DNA of 64,000 nucleotides, from assembly GCF_900091495.1 (NCBI RefSeq), contig NZ_LT607413.1, positions 124,001 through 188,000 on the forward strand. The letters are read 5' to 3'. The notes below the pieces were generated by a model, which made no database searches, had not been told where the DNA came from, and saw nothing but the letters and a program-made list of their open reading frames with translations. Made by a program: the position numbers and the translations under genes. Source of the stretch: Micromonospora echinospora. Its GTDB lineage: Bacteria; Actinomycetota; Actinomycetes; Mycobacteriales; Micromonosporaceae. The first letter of the stretch is position 1; each line of letters begins with the position of its first letter. Of this stretch, positions 26,079 to 34,619 are shown piece after piece.

Positions 26079-27353
26079 TTACCCCGGTCGTCGGGCACCC
26101 GCGTCGATGCCGGCCGGGTCGGATTCCCCGGCCTGGTCACCGGGCGGGACGTCGGCGTGTCCCTCCCGGTCGACGCCGGCGGCCCGCTGCCGGGGCGCGA
26201 CGGTCGCCGGCCGTCCCCCGGTCGCGGACGGCCCGTCGGCCGTCGTCGCGGGGCTCCCGGTGGGGGCGCGCTTCCGGCTGGGGGCGAGCAGCCGCATCAT
26301 CGGGGTCTCCACCCACCGGTACAGCAGCCAGGCCAGCAGGAGGTTCAGCAGCAGGAAGCCGACCGCCACCAGTGGCCCCCTCCAGCCGGTGAAGCCCACG
26401 CCGTGGTCGCCGGTGAGCCGGAGGATGGTGACCATCACGAAGACGTGCACCAGGTAGAAGGCGAAGGAGACCTCGCCGAGCCAGACCAGCGGCCGGGAGC
26501 GCCACGGCGAGGGCAGGCCCCGCACGTCGGCCCGGGCCGCCGAGGTGATCACCAGGATGTACGCGGCCGACAGCAGCGCCGCCCAGAACTCGGCGCGGAT
26601 CCACTCACCGGCCACCGCCCAGGTGACCACGAAGATCAGGCTGGCCAGCGGCAGGCCGGGGCCGCGCCAGTGGCCGCGCCGCATCAACTCGGCCGCGGCG
26701 ACGCCCATCCAGAACTCGGTGGAACGCACCAGCGGGAAGATCTGGGTGAACCACCACCGGCTCTCCTCCGGCACCAGGAGCTGCCCCGGCCAGAGCGCGA
26801 GGATCACCAGCGGCACCGCCACGACCACGGCCCAGAGCGCCACCGACGGCGTCCGGCGCAGCGCCGGCAGCACGAACGGCAGACAGAAGTAGAAGAACAG
26901 TTCGCAGGAGAGCGACCAGCTCACCGTGTTGACACTGTAGAAGTAGCCGGGAGTCGGGTTCCAGGCCTGCACGAGCAGGAGGTTCTGCACCGCCGCCGAG
27001 GGGTTCACCGGGTCGGCGAACCAGAGCCCGACCAGCAGCACCACCGCCCACATCAGCAGGTGGTTCGGGTAGATCTTGGCCAGCCGGCGGCGCCAGAACG
27101 CCCACTTCGTGTCCTGCTCACGGGCCGACCAGACCAGCACGAACCCGCTGAGCACGAAGAAGAACTGCACCCCGGAGAGACCCAGGGTGAACAACTGGTC
27201 CACCACGGCCTTGAACTCCGGCTCGACGATGATCCGCATCGTCCCGACGTGGAAGCCGAAGACCAGCATCGCCGCGATCCACCGCAGTCCGGTCAGGGAC
27301 GGCAGGCGGGACAGGGACCGGTCGGCCCCGGGCGTCGGGGTGAGGCTGGTCAT
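26079..27353 (-). CDS. Acyltransferase family 3 membrane protein (OafA/YrhL-like)
   Basis: 424 residues with about ten membrane segments. The N-terminus carries SRLPSLTGLRWIAAMLVFGFHVG with the family's catalytic-type His, then GLSGVQFFFVLSGFVLVWS and a cytoplasmic RRRLAKIYPNHLL. Such enzymes O-acetylate exported glycans, lipids or antibiotics. The C-terminal 60 residues are a disordered tail. ATG 27353 is chosen at the start of homology. The substrate is open; the surface polysaccharide made by genes at 1-23,000 is one candidate. Confidence 0.83.
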   Translation of the reverse strand: MTSLTPTPGADRSLSRLPSLTGLRWIAAMLVFGFHVGTMRIIVEPEFKAVVDQLFTLGLSGVQFFFVLSGFVLVWSAREQDTKWAFWRRRLAKIYPNHLLMWAVVLLVGLWFADPVNPSAAVQNLLLVQAWNPTPGYFYSVNTVSWSLSCELFFYFCLPFVLPALRRTPSVALWAVVVAVPLVILALWPGQLLVPEESRWWFTQIFPLVRSTEFWMGVAAAELMRRGHWRGPGLPLASLIFVVTWAVAGEWIRAEFWAALLSAAYILVITSAARADVRGLPSPWRSRPLVWLGEVSFAFYLVHVFVMVTILRLTGDHGVGFTGWRGPLVAVGFLLLNLLLAWLLYRWVETPMMRLLAPSRKRAPTGSPATTADGPSATGGRPATVAPRQRAAGVDREGHADVPPGDQAGESDPAGIDAGARRPG

Positions 27354-27491
27354 GACACCGCCCGCGGATACGGCTCGCGGATCGGCATGCGGGTTCTCCC
27401 GTCGGTCGGCCGGCGTACGCCGGGATTGGTCACATGGGGCGGAACCGGTCGCCGCCGCCCCGCCGGGCACCCTACCCCGACCATCCGCCTC

Positions 27492-27507
27492 TCGTACGTG
27501 TGTACGA
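27492..27507 (+). promoter_or_regulatory. LexA-like palindrome upstream of the AlkB-like gene
   Basis: TCGTACGTGTGTACGA has the 6-4-6 geometry of the actinobacterial SOS box (TCGAAC-N4-GTTCGA) with one symmetric change per half-site. It lies about 9 bases upstream of the -10 box, covering the -35 region of a DNA-repair gene. Confidence 0.45.
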
Positions 27508-27515
27508 CAGGTGGG

Positions 27516-27521
27516 TAGGAT
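27516..27521 (+). promoter_or_regulatory. Putative leaderless -10 box (TAGGAT)
   Basis: TAGGAT ends 7 bases before the GTG of the AlkB-like gene, the classical spacing of leaderless actinobacterial promoters. No Shine-Dalgarno sequence is present. Confidence 0.5.
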
Positions 27522-27528
27522 CGGCCGG

Positions 27529-28164
27529 GTGGCCGACATCGCGTACCAGCCCTCGATGCTGGACCTCACCGACTCCGGCCCCGCTCTGGAGCCGCTGGCC
27601 GGGCGGGTGCGCCGGCACGAGCTGGGCCGGGGCGCCTGGGTCGACCACCTGCCCGGCTGGGTGCAGGGCTCCGACCCGGTCCTCGCCACGCTCCTGCGGG
27701 AGGTGCCCTGGCGGGCCGAGCGCCGCCGGATGTACGACGCCGAGGTCGACGTACCCCGGCTGCTCTGCTGGTACGCCGCCGGCCGCCCCCTGCCCCATCC
27801 CGTGCTGACCGAGGCCCGCGCGGCGCTCAACCGGCACTACGCCGCCGAACTCGGTGAGGAGTTCGTCACCGCCGGCATGTGCCTCTACCGGTCCGGCCGG
27901 GACAGCGTCGCCTGGCACGGCGACACCATCGGTCGGGGCGCGCACGCGGACACCATGGTGGCGATCGTCTCGTTCGGCACGCCCCGCCCGCTGCTGCTGC
28001 GCCCGCGCGGCGGCGGGACCGGCCCGCGCTTCCCGCTCGGCCACGGCGACCTGGTCGTCATGGGCGGCTCCTGCCAGCGCACCTGGGAACACGCCGTCCC
28101 GAAGACCAACCGCCCGGTCGGCCCCCGGGTCAGCGTGCAGTTCCGTCCCGCCGGCGTCGCCTGA
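27529..28164 (+). CDS. alkB: AlkB-like 2-oxoglutarate/Fe(II) dioxygenase
   Basis: 211 residues, the usual AlkB length. Iron ligands are the H-x-D of AWHGDTIGR and the His of WEHAVPK; the 2-oxoglutarate arginine lies in RVSVQFRP. MYDAEVDVPRL and FVTAGMCLYRSGRDSVAWH match the nucleotide-recognition lid of AlkB/ALKBH2-type proteins, which remove N1-methyladenine and N3-methylcytosine from DNA. GTG 27529 is chosen from the -10 spacing and start of homology. It is divergent from the acyltransferase. A LexA-like palindrome suggests damage control. Confidence 0.85.
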   Translation: MADIAYQPSMLDLTDSGPALEPLAGRVRRHELGRGAWVDHLPGWVQGSDPVLATLLREVPWRAERRRMYDAEVDVPRLLCWYAAGRPLPHPVLTEARAALNRHYAAELGEEFVTAGMCLYRSGRDSVAWHGDTIGRGAHADTMVAIVSFGTPRPLLLRPRGGGTGPRFPLGHGDLVVMGGSCQRTWEHAVPKTNRPVGPRVSVQFRPAGVA

Positions 28165-28347
28165 GCCGGGTCCGCGCGGGCGGACCCTCGCGGAGACCAC
28201 GGCTGGCACGCGTCCGACCCCACCGGCGGACCCGTTCGCACCGCCCGGTGCCGGTCCGGCGGACCGGCCGCCAGCGGCACTCTGTTAGAAACGTCCAGGG
28301 TCGCCGCTGCCCCACCAGGTCCCACCGACGTGAAGGGCAGTGCCGCC

Positions 28348-29673
28348 ATGACCCCACCACCACCCCCCACCACGACGACGAGCCGGACACCCTGGCGGCT
28401 GCACGGCGACGGCCGGGCGGTACGCCCCGGCGACGTGGTCGCCCCGGACGAACGCCTCTCCTGGCCGCGCACCGTCGGGGTCGGCGTGCAGCACGTGGTG
28501 GCCATGTTCGGCGCCACCTTCACGGTGCCGCTGATCACCGGCTTCCCGCCGGCCACCACGCTGTTCTTCTCCGGGCTGGGCACCCTGCTGTTCCTGGTGA
28601 TCACCGGCAACCGGCTGCCGTCGTACCTCGGCTCGTCGTTCGCCTTCATCGCACCGGTCATGGCGGCGAAGGCCGGTGGTGACATCGGTCCGGCGCTCGG
28701 CGGCATCGTGGTCGCCGGCGCGGCGCTGGCCCTGGTCGGCCTGGTCGTCCAGGTGGCCGGGACGCGGTGGATCGACGCGCTGATGCCTCCGGCGGTGACC
28801 GGCGCGATCGTCGCGCTGATCGGGCTCAACCTCGCTCCGGTGGCCTGGGACGGCAACGGCAGCGGCACCGGCGTCAAGGCGCAGCCGCTGGTCGCGGCGG
28901 TCACCCTGGCCGCCATCCTGCTCACCACGGTGGCCTTCCGGGGCTTCACGGGTCGGCTGTCGATCCTGCTCGGCGTGGTGGTCGGTTGGCTGTTCGCGGC
29001 CGCGACGAACGGGCTCGACCTGGCCACCCTCACCCGGCTGCGCGAGGCGGCCTGGGTGGGACTGCCCGAGTTCCACGCGCCCAGCTTCAGCGTCCAGGCG
29101 GCGGTGCTGGTCATCCCGGTGGTCCTGGTGCTGATCGCGGAGAACGCCGGCCACGTGAAGGCGGTGGCCGCGATGACCGGCCGCAACCTGGACCGGGACA
29201 TGGGCCGGGCGTTCCTGGGTGACGGGATCGCCACCGTGCTCGCCGGCTCCGCCGGCGGCTCCGGCACCACCACGTACGCGGAGAACATCGGCGTGATGGC
29301 GGCGACCCGGGTCTACTCCACCGCCGCGTACTGGGTGGCCGGGGCGGCGGCGGTGCTGCTCGGGCTCAGCCCGAAGTTCGGGGCGTTGATCCTGACCGTG
29401 CCGGCGGGGGTGCTCGGCGGCGCGACCACCGTCCTGTACGGGCTGATCGCCGTCCTCGGCGCACGGATCTGGATCGAGAACCGGGTCGACTTCCACGACC
29501 CGGTGAACCTCTTCACCGCCGCGGTCGCCCTGATCATCGGAGCCGCCGACTACACCCTCACCGTCGGCGACCTGTCCTTCAACGGCATCGCCCTGGGCAC
29601 CGCCGCCGCCCTGGTCACCTACCACGTCATGCGCGCCGTCGCGCGCCTGCGCTCCCCCCGCGTCCCGACCTGA
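28348..29673 (+). CDS. NCS2 family uracil/xanthine permease
   Basis: 441 residues with about 12-14 membrane segments. NCS2 marks are VQHVVAMFGATFTVPLITG (TM1), GSSFAFIAPV (TM3), LIAENAGHVKAVAAMTG and the substrate-site segment TTTYAENIGVMAATRVYS, as in UraA. It is a proton-coupled nucleobase importer; uracil is more likely than xanthine because of the AENIG sequence. ATG 28348 is chosen (GAAGGG about 10 bases upstream); an in-frame GTG lies at 28330. Confidence 0.88.
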   Translation: MTPPPPPTTTTSRTPWRLHGDGRAVRPGDVVAPDERLSWPRTVGVGVQHVVAMFGATFTVPLITGFPPATTLFFSGLGTLLFLVITGNRLPSYLGSSFAFIAPVMAAKAGGDIGPALGGIVVAGAALALVGLVVQVAGTRWIDALMPPAVTGAIVALIGLNLAPVAWDGNGSGTGVKAQPLVAAVTLAAILLTTVAFRGFTGRLSILLGVVVGWLFAAATNGLDLATLTRLREAAWVGLPEFHAPSFSVQAAVLVIPVVLVLIAENAGHVKAVAAMTGRNLDRDMGRAFLGDGIATVLAGSAGGSGTTTYAENIGVMAATRVYSTAAYWVAGAAAVLLGLSPKFGALILTVPAGVLGGATTVLYGLIAVLGARIWIENRVDFHDPVNLFTAAVALIIGAADYTLTVGDLSFNGIALGTAAALVTYHVMRAVARLRSPRVPT

Positions 29674-29685
29674 CCCCGTCCGCTA

Positions 29686-29723
29686 CCTCCGGGTCCGGCC
29701 GACGTGCGGTCGGACCCCGGAGG
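29686..29723. terminator. Bidirectional terminator-like hairpin
   Basis: Arms CCTCCGGGTCCGGCCG and CGGTCGGACCCCGGAGG pair with one bulge and one G.T. It fills the 55-bp gap between the converging permease and topoisomerase A genes. Confidence 0.65.
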
Positions 29724-29728
29724 AACGG

Positions 29729-32218
29729 TCACTCGCGGGTCTGGTGGTGGCCCAGCAGGGTGGGACCGAGCATCACCGCGAAGCCGGACCCGTCCCGGCG
29801 CGGATCCTCCGCCGGCAGTTCGACCGGCTCCCCGGTGGCGGTGGAACCCACCGGCCGGGCGCCGACCCAGGCCACGACCAGGTCCGTCTCCCCCTTCAGG
29901 AGACGCTGGGCACGCACCCCGCCGGTCGCCCGTCCCTTGGCCGGGTACGCCGCGAACGGCGTCACCTTGACCGTGGCACCGGTCGAGGTGACCACCATCG
30001 GCTCCCCGTGCACCGGGTCGTCGGTGCGCACCGCGCCGAAGAAGACCACCCGTGCCCCGTCCGGCAGGTTGATGCCGGCCATGCCGCCGCCCCGGATGCC
30101 CTGCGGCCGGACCAGGCCGGCGGCGAAGCGCAGCAACGACGCCTCCGAGGTGACGAAGGTCAGCGTCTCCGCCCCGTCGGTGAGCCAGGTTCCCCCGACC
30201 ACCTCGTCCCCCTCGCGCAGGGAGATCACCTCGAACTCGTCCGAGCGGACCGGCCACTCCGGCGCGCAGACCTTGACCACGCCCTGCCGGGTGCCCAGGG
30301 CCAGGCCCGGCGACCCCTCGGCGGTCGGACCGAGCGGGGCCAGCGTGACCACGGACTCCCCCGGCTCCAGCGGCACCAGCTCGGTGACGGACATCCCGCC
30401 GCTGAGCGACACCGTGCCGGACTGCTGCGGCAGGACGGGCAGCGGCAGCACGTCGACCTTGAACGCCCGCCCGGCGCTGGTTACCACGAGCACCCGGCCC
30501 CGGGCGGTGGAGTGCACCAGCGCGCGTACCGCGTCGTGCTTGACCCGGCCGCGCCGGCCGCGCCCCTCGGCGGCCTCCTCCGACTCGGCCGCGGTCCGGG
30601 CGATCAGCCCGGTGGCGGAGAGGATCACCTGGCACGGGTCGTCGGCGACCTCCAGCGGCCCGGCCGGCACGGACGCCGCCAGCACCTCCTTCAGGTCACC
30701 GTCGACCAGGGTGGTCCGGCGGGGACTGCTGAACTGCTTCGCCACCGCGCCCAGTTCGTCGGAGACCAGCTTCTTCAGCACCTTCTCGTCGTCGAGGATC
30801 CGGGACAGCTCGGCGATCTCACCGCGCAGCTTCTCCTGCTCGGCCTCCAGCTCCAGCCGGTCGTACTTCGTCAACCGGCGCAGCGGGGTGTCCAGGATGT
30901 AGGTGGCCTGGATCTCGGAGAGGCCGAACCGGCTCATCAGGCCGTCCTTGGCGGCCTGGGCGTCCTCGCTCTCCCGGATGAGCCGGACCACCCGGTCGAT
31001 GTCGAGCAGCGCGACGAGCAGGCCGTCGACCAGGTGCAGCCGCTCCTCCCGCCGACGCCGCCGGTACGAGGTGCGTCGGGTCACCACGTCGTACCGGTGG
31101 GCGAGGAAGACCTCCAGCAGGGCCTTGAGCCCCAGGGTGCGCGGCTGCCCGTCGACCAGGACGAGGTTGTTGACGCCGAAGGACTGCTCCAGCGGGGTGA
31201 GCCGGTAGAGGTCGGCCAGGAGCGCCTGCGGGTTGACCCCGACCTTGCACTCGACGACCAGCCGGGTGCCGCTCTCCCGGTCGGTGAGGTCCTTGACGTC
31301 GGCGATGCCGGTCAGCCGCTTGGTCTTCGTCACCTCGTTGGTGATCGCCGCGATGACCTTCTCCGCGCCGACGCCGTACGGCAACTCGACCACGGTGATC
31401 GCCTGCCGGCCCCGACTGCCCTCCACCGGGCCGATCTCCACCCGGCCGCGCATCCGCACCACGCCCCGGCCGGTCTCGTAGGCCCGGCGGACCTCGTCCA
31501 GGCCGAGCAGCAGGCCGCCGGTGGGCAGGTCCGGGCCGGGGACGAACTCCATCAGCTTGTCGAGGGTGGCGTCCGGGTGCCGGATCAGCCAGCGGGCCGC
31601 CGCGACCACCTCGCCGAGGTTGTGCGGGATCATGTTGGTGGCCATCCCGACGGCGATCCCGGACGCGCCGTTGACCAGCAGGTTCGGGAAGGCGGCCGGC
31701 AGCACGGTGGGCTGGGTCAGCGAGCCGTCGTAGTTCGGCTCGACGTCGACGGTCTCCTCGCCCAGCTCGCCGACGAGCAGCATCGCCTCCCGGGACATCC
31801 GGGCCTCGGTGTAGCGCGCCGCGGCCGGGCCGTCGTCCGGGGAGCCGAAGTTGCCGTGCCCGTCGATGAGCGGGACGTTGAGCGAGAAGTCCTGGGCGAG
31901 CCGGACCATCGCGTCGTAGATCGCGGTGTCGCCGTGCGGGTGGTAGCGCCCCATCACGTCGCCGACCACGCGGGCGGACTTCACGTGCGCCCGGTCCGGG
32001 CGGAACCCGGACTCGTGCATGGAGTAGAGGATGCGGCGGTGCACCGGCTTCAGGCCGTCCCGGGCGTCTGGCAGGGCACGGGAGTGGATGACCGAGAACG
32101 CGTACTCCAGGTAGGAGTCGGAGACCTCGGTGACCAGCGGGTTGTCGAAGACCCGTGCACCGGCCCGGTCGAACGCGGACAGGTCGACCTTGTCGCGGGT
32201 TTCCTTACGGCGTGCCAT
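29729..32218 (-). CDS. Type IIA topoisomerase subunit A (ParC/GyrA-like)
   Basis: 829 residues. The winged-helix domain carries the catalytic Tyr136 (AAARYTEARMS) and the quinolone pocket HPHGDTAIYDAM. The tower and coiled-coil domains continue to about 500. The C-terminal half is a beta-propeller of GyrA-box type but without an intact QRRGGKG, which argues for topo IV or a second actinobacterial gyrase-like enzyme rather than housekeeping GyrA. ATG 32218 has GGGAGAG upstream; 29 bp separate it from the B subunit. It cuts and passes DNA duplexes together with subunit B. Confidence 0.88.
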   Translation of the reverse strand: MARRKETRDKVDLSAFDRAGARVFDNPLVTEVSDSYLEYAFSVIHSRALPDARDGLKPVHRRILYSMHESGFRPDRAHVKSARVVGDVMGRYHPHGDTAIYDAMVRLAQDFSLNVPLIDGHGNFGSPDDGPAAARYTEARMSREAMLLVGELGEETVDVEPNYDGSLTQPTVLPAAFPNLLVNGASGIAVGMATNMIPHNLGEVVAAARWLIRHPDATLDKLMEFVPGPDLPTGGLLLGLDEVRRAYETGRGVVRMRGRVEIGPVEGSRGRQAITVVELPYGVGAEKVIAAITNEVTKTKRLTGIADVKDLTDRESGTRLVVECKVGVNPQALLADLYRLTPLEQSFGVNNLVLVDGQPRTLGLKALLEVFLAHRYDVVTRRTSYRRRRREERLHLVDGLLVALLDIDRVVRLIRESEDAQAAKDGLMSRFGLSEIQATYILDTPLRRLTKYDRLELEAEQEKLRGEIAELSRILDDEKVLKKLVSDELGAVAKQFSSPRRTTLVDGDLKEVLAASVPAGPLEVADDPCQVILSATGLIARTAAESEEAAEGRGRRGRVKHDAVRALVHSTARGRVLVVTSAGRAFKVDVLPLPVLPQQSGTVSLSGGMSVTELVPLEPGESVVTLAPLGPTAEGSPGLALGTRQGVVKVCAPEWPVRSDEFEVISLREGDEVVGGTWLTDGAETLTFVTSEASLLRFAAGLVRPQGIRGGGMAGINLPDGARVVFFGAVRTDDPVHGEPMVVTSTGATVKVTPFAAYPAKGRATGGVRAQRLLKGETDLVVAWVGARPVGSTATGEPVELPAEDPRRDGSGFAVMLGPTLLGHHQTRE

Positions 32219-32247
32219 GGTTGCGCTCTCTCCCGTGACAGGGGTGG

Positions 32248-34305
32248 TCAGGCGTCGATCGCGTCGCGGTCGACACGGTCGGCGGACTCGATCAGCCAGT
32301 TGCGGCGCGGTTCGACCTTCTCGCCCATGAGCAGCTCCAGGATCCGCTCGGCGGCGTCGACGTCCTCCAGGGTGATCCGCCGGACCGACCGGGTGGCCGG
32401 GTTCATGGTGGTCTCCCACAGCTCGTCGGCGTCCATCTCGCCGAGGCCCTTGAACCGGGGGATCGGGGTGACGATCTGCTTGCCGGCCTTCTCCAGCTTG
32501 CGAACCGTCGCCTCCATCTCGGCCTGGGTGTAGGTGTAGACGGTCTGCGGGTTGCGCCCCCTCGTGGTGATCTTGTGGAGGGGCGGCATCGCGGCGTAGA
32601 GGCGTCCGGCCTCGATCAGCGGTCGCATGTAGCGGGCGAAGAGGGTGATCAGCAGGGTCCGGATGTGCGCGCCGTCCACGTCGGCGTCCGCCATGATCAG
32701 GACGCGGCCGTACCGCATGGTGGAGAGGTCGAACGTCCGCCCCGAGCCGGCCCCGAGCACCTGCACGATCGCCGCGCACTCGGCGTTGTCCAGCACCTGC
32801 TGGAGGTTCGCCTTCTGCACGTTGAGGATCTTGCCCCGGATCGGCAGGAGCGCCTGGTACTCGGCGGACCGGGCAAGTCGCCCGGTCCCGAGGGCGCTGT
32901 CCCCCTCCACGATGAACAACTCACTTCTTTCAATGCCTGCGGAGCGGCAGTCGACCAGCTTCGCCGGCATCGCCGCCCCCTCCAGGGCGGTCTTGCGGCG
33001 GGCGGCGTCCTTCTGCTGCTTCTGGGTCAGGCGCACCCGGGCCGCGTCGACGATCTTCTGGAGGACGGTGCGCGCCTCGGCCTTCGACCGGCGGTCCTCC
33101 AGCCACGCCTTGAGGTGCTGCTCCACCAGGGACTGCATGACCTTGGTGATGCCGGCGGTGGAGAGTTCGTCCTTGGTCTGCGAGGTGAACTGCGGTTCGG
33201 GGATCCGCACGTGCACCACGGCGGTCATCCCCTCCAGGACGTCGTCCAGGGTGGGCGGGTCCTCCTTGGCCCGCAGCAGGCCCCGGGTGTTGCGGACGGC
33301 CTCGGCGAGGGTACGCGTCAGCGCCCGCTCGAACCCCTTGCGGTGGGTGCCGCCGTGCGCGTTGCGGATGGTGTTGGTGAAGCACTCGACGGTGCGCTCG
33401 TAGCCGGTGCCCCAGCGGAAGGCCACCTCCACCTCGGCGCGACGCTGCACGTTGGACTGCATGACGCCGTTGGCGTCGGCGGCGTTCTCCCGGTAGGTGC
33501 CCTCGCCGGTGACCAGCAGGGTGCCGGAGACCGCCCGGTCGCCGGCCGGGGCGAGGAACTCCACCATGTCGGTGAGCCCGTTGGGGTAGTGGAACTCCTC
33601 CCGGGTCGGCTCCTCGCCGGTCTCGTCACGGAGCAGGTAGTTGACGCCGGGCACCAGGAAGGCGGTGTTGCGCAGCTTCATCCGGACCGCGTCGACGTCC
33701 AGTCGGGCGCCGGTCTCGAAGTAGCGCGCGTCGTGCCAGTACCGGATCGAGGTGCCGGTGCGCTGGCCGCGTTTGGTCGCGCCGACCACCTGGAGGCCGG
33801 GGCCGGGGGTGAACGGGTCGTCCGGGCCGGGGCCGTCGAAGATGCCGGGCACCCCGTGCCGGAACGACATGGCGTGCACCTTGCCGTCCCGCCGGACGGT
33901 CACGTCGAAGCGGCGGGAGAGCGCGTTGACCGCCGACGCGCCGACGCCGTGCAGGCCGCCGGAGGTCTTGTAGCCCGAGCCGCCGAACTTGCCGCCGGCG
34001 TGCAGCCGGGTCAGCACCAGTTCGACGCCGGAGATGCCGGACTTGGCGTGCACGTCGGTGGGGATGCCCCGGCCGTCGTCGTCGACCTGCACCGAACCGT
34101 CGGCGTGCAGCACGACCTCGATCCGGGTGGCGTGGCCGGCGACCCCCTCGTCGGTGGAGTTGTCGAGGATCTCGTTGACGAGGTGACCCACGCCACGGCT
34201 GTCGGTCGAGCCGATGTACATGCCGGGGCGTTTGCGGACGGCGTCCAGCCCCTCCAGGTGGGTGAGGTCGTCGGCCCCGTAGAGGGGCTCAAGCTCTGCG
34301 GTCAA
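32248..34305 (-). CDS. Type IIA topoisomerase subunit B (ParE/GyrB-like)
   Basis: 685 residues: GHKL ATPase (VRKRPGMYIGS, EILDNSTDEG, DDGRGIPT, GGLHGVGASAVNALS), transducer, and TOPRIM (SELFIVEGDSALG, MADADVDGAHIRTL). A start at TTG 34305 is inferred: GGGAG lies about 9 bases upstream and no ATG or GTG fits the family start. Genome-distal gyrAB normally lies near the origin, so this pair is probably the second type IIA enzyme. Upstream is a 314-bp divergent gap. Confidence 0.88.
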   Translation of the reverse strand: MTAELEPLYGADDLTHLEGLDAVRKRPGMYIGSTDSRGVGHLVNEILDNSTDEGVAGHATRIEVVLHADGSVQVDDDGRGIPTDVHAKSGISGVELVLTRLHAGGKFGGSGYKTSGGLHGVGASAVNALSRRFDVTVRRDGKVHAMSFRHGVPGIFDGPGPDDPFTPGPGLQVVGATKRGQRTGTSIRYWHDARYFETGARLDVDAVRMKLRNTAFLVPGVNYLLRDETGEEPTREEFHYPNGLTDMVEFLAPAGDRAVSGTLLVTGEGTYRENAADANGVMQSNVQRRAEVEVAFRWGTGYERTVECFTNTIRNAHGGTHRKGFERALTRTLAEAVRNTRGLLRAKEDPPTLDDVLEGMTAVVHVRIPEPQFTSQTKDELSTAGITKVMQSLVEQHLKAWLEDRRSKAEARTVLQKIVDAARVRLTQKQQKDAARRKTALEGAAMPAKLVDCRSAGIERSELFIVEGDSALGTGRLARSAEYQALLPIRGKILNVQKANLQQVLDNAECAAIVQVLGAGSGRTFDLSTMRYGRVLIMADADVDGAHIRTLLITLFARYMRPLIEAGRLYAAMPPLHKITTRGRNPQTVYTYTQAEMEATVRKLEKAGKQIVTPIPRFKGLGEMDADELWETTMNPATRSVRRITLEDVDAAERILELLMGEKVEPRRNWLIESADRVDRDAIDA

Positions 34306-34619
34306 CTTGGTCGTACTCCCAGGTCTCGGCGGTGCGGGGCCACCTCCGGCGGAGATCGCCGGTGGACGGCACGCCGCAGCGAGCCTAGCCGGATGCGCCG
34401 ACATACCCACGCCGCCCCGCGCCGGGGCCGTCCGCACGCACCGATCGTGAGCAGGGCCACGGGCCCGCGAGGCGGGGTCGGGGTAGGCCCCTCCGACCCC
34501 CGGGAGCACGAAGTCCATCGATCGAAAACGGCGGCGAACCGTTGACGCCCGCGAGACGGGCGTGGTGTGATCGCGATCTCAAAGACTTTCTCACATTTCC
34601 ATCGATGGATGGAGGTCCG
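34306..34619. other. Divergent intergenic region
   Basis: Separates topoisomerase B and the SGNH hydrolase. A possible sigma-70-type promoter for the hydrolase is TTGACG (34542-34547), 18-base spacer, TGTGAT (34566-34571); the spacer contains a GCCCG/CGGGC hairpin. No gene seen. Confidence 0.4.

Noticed and set aside
29744..32533. Long plus-strand frame opposite topoisomerase A
   Set aside because: Same antisense effect; composition is low-complexity and no family motif is present.
29729..34305. Housekeeping DNA gyrase gyrBA
   Set aside because: No recF/dnaN context, no intact GyrA box seen and B-to-A spacing differs; topo IV or second enzyme is a better call, though not certain.
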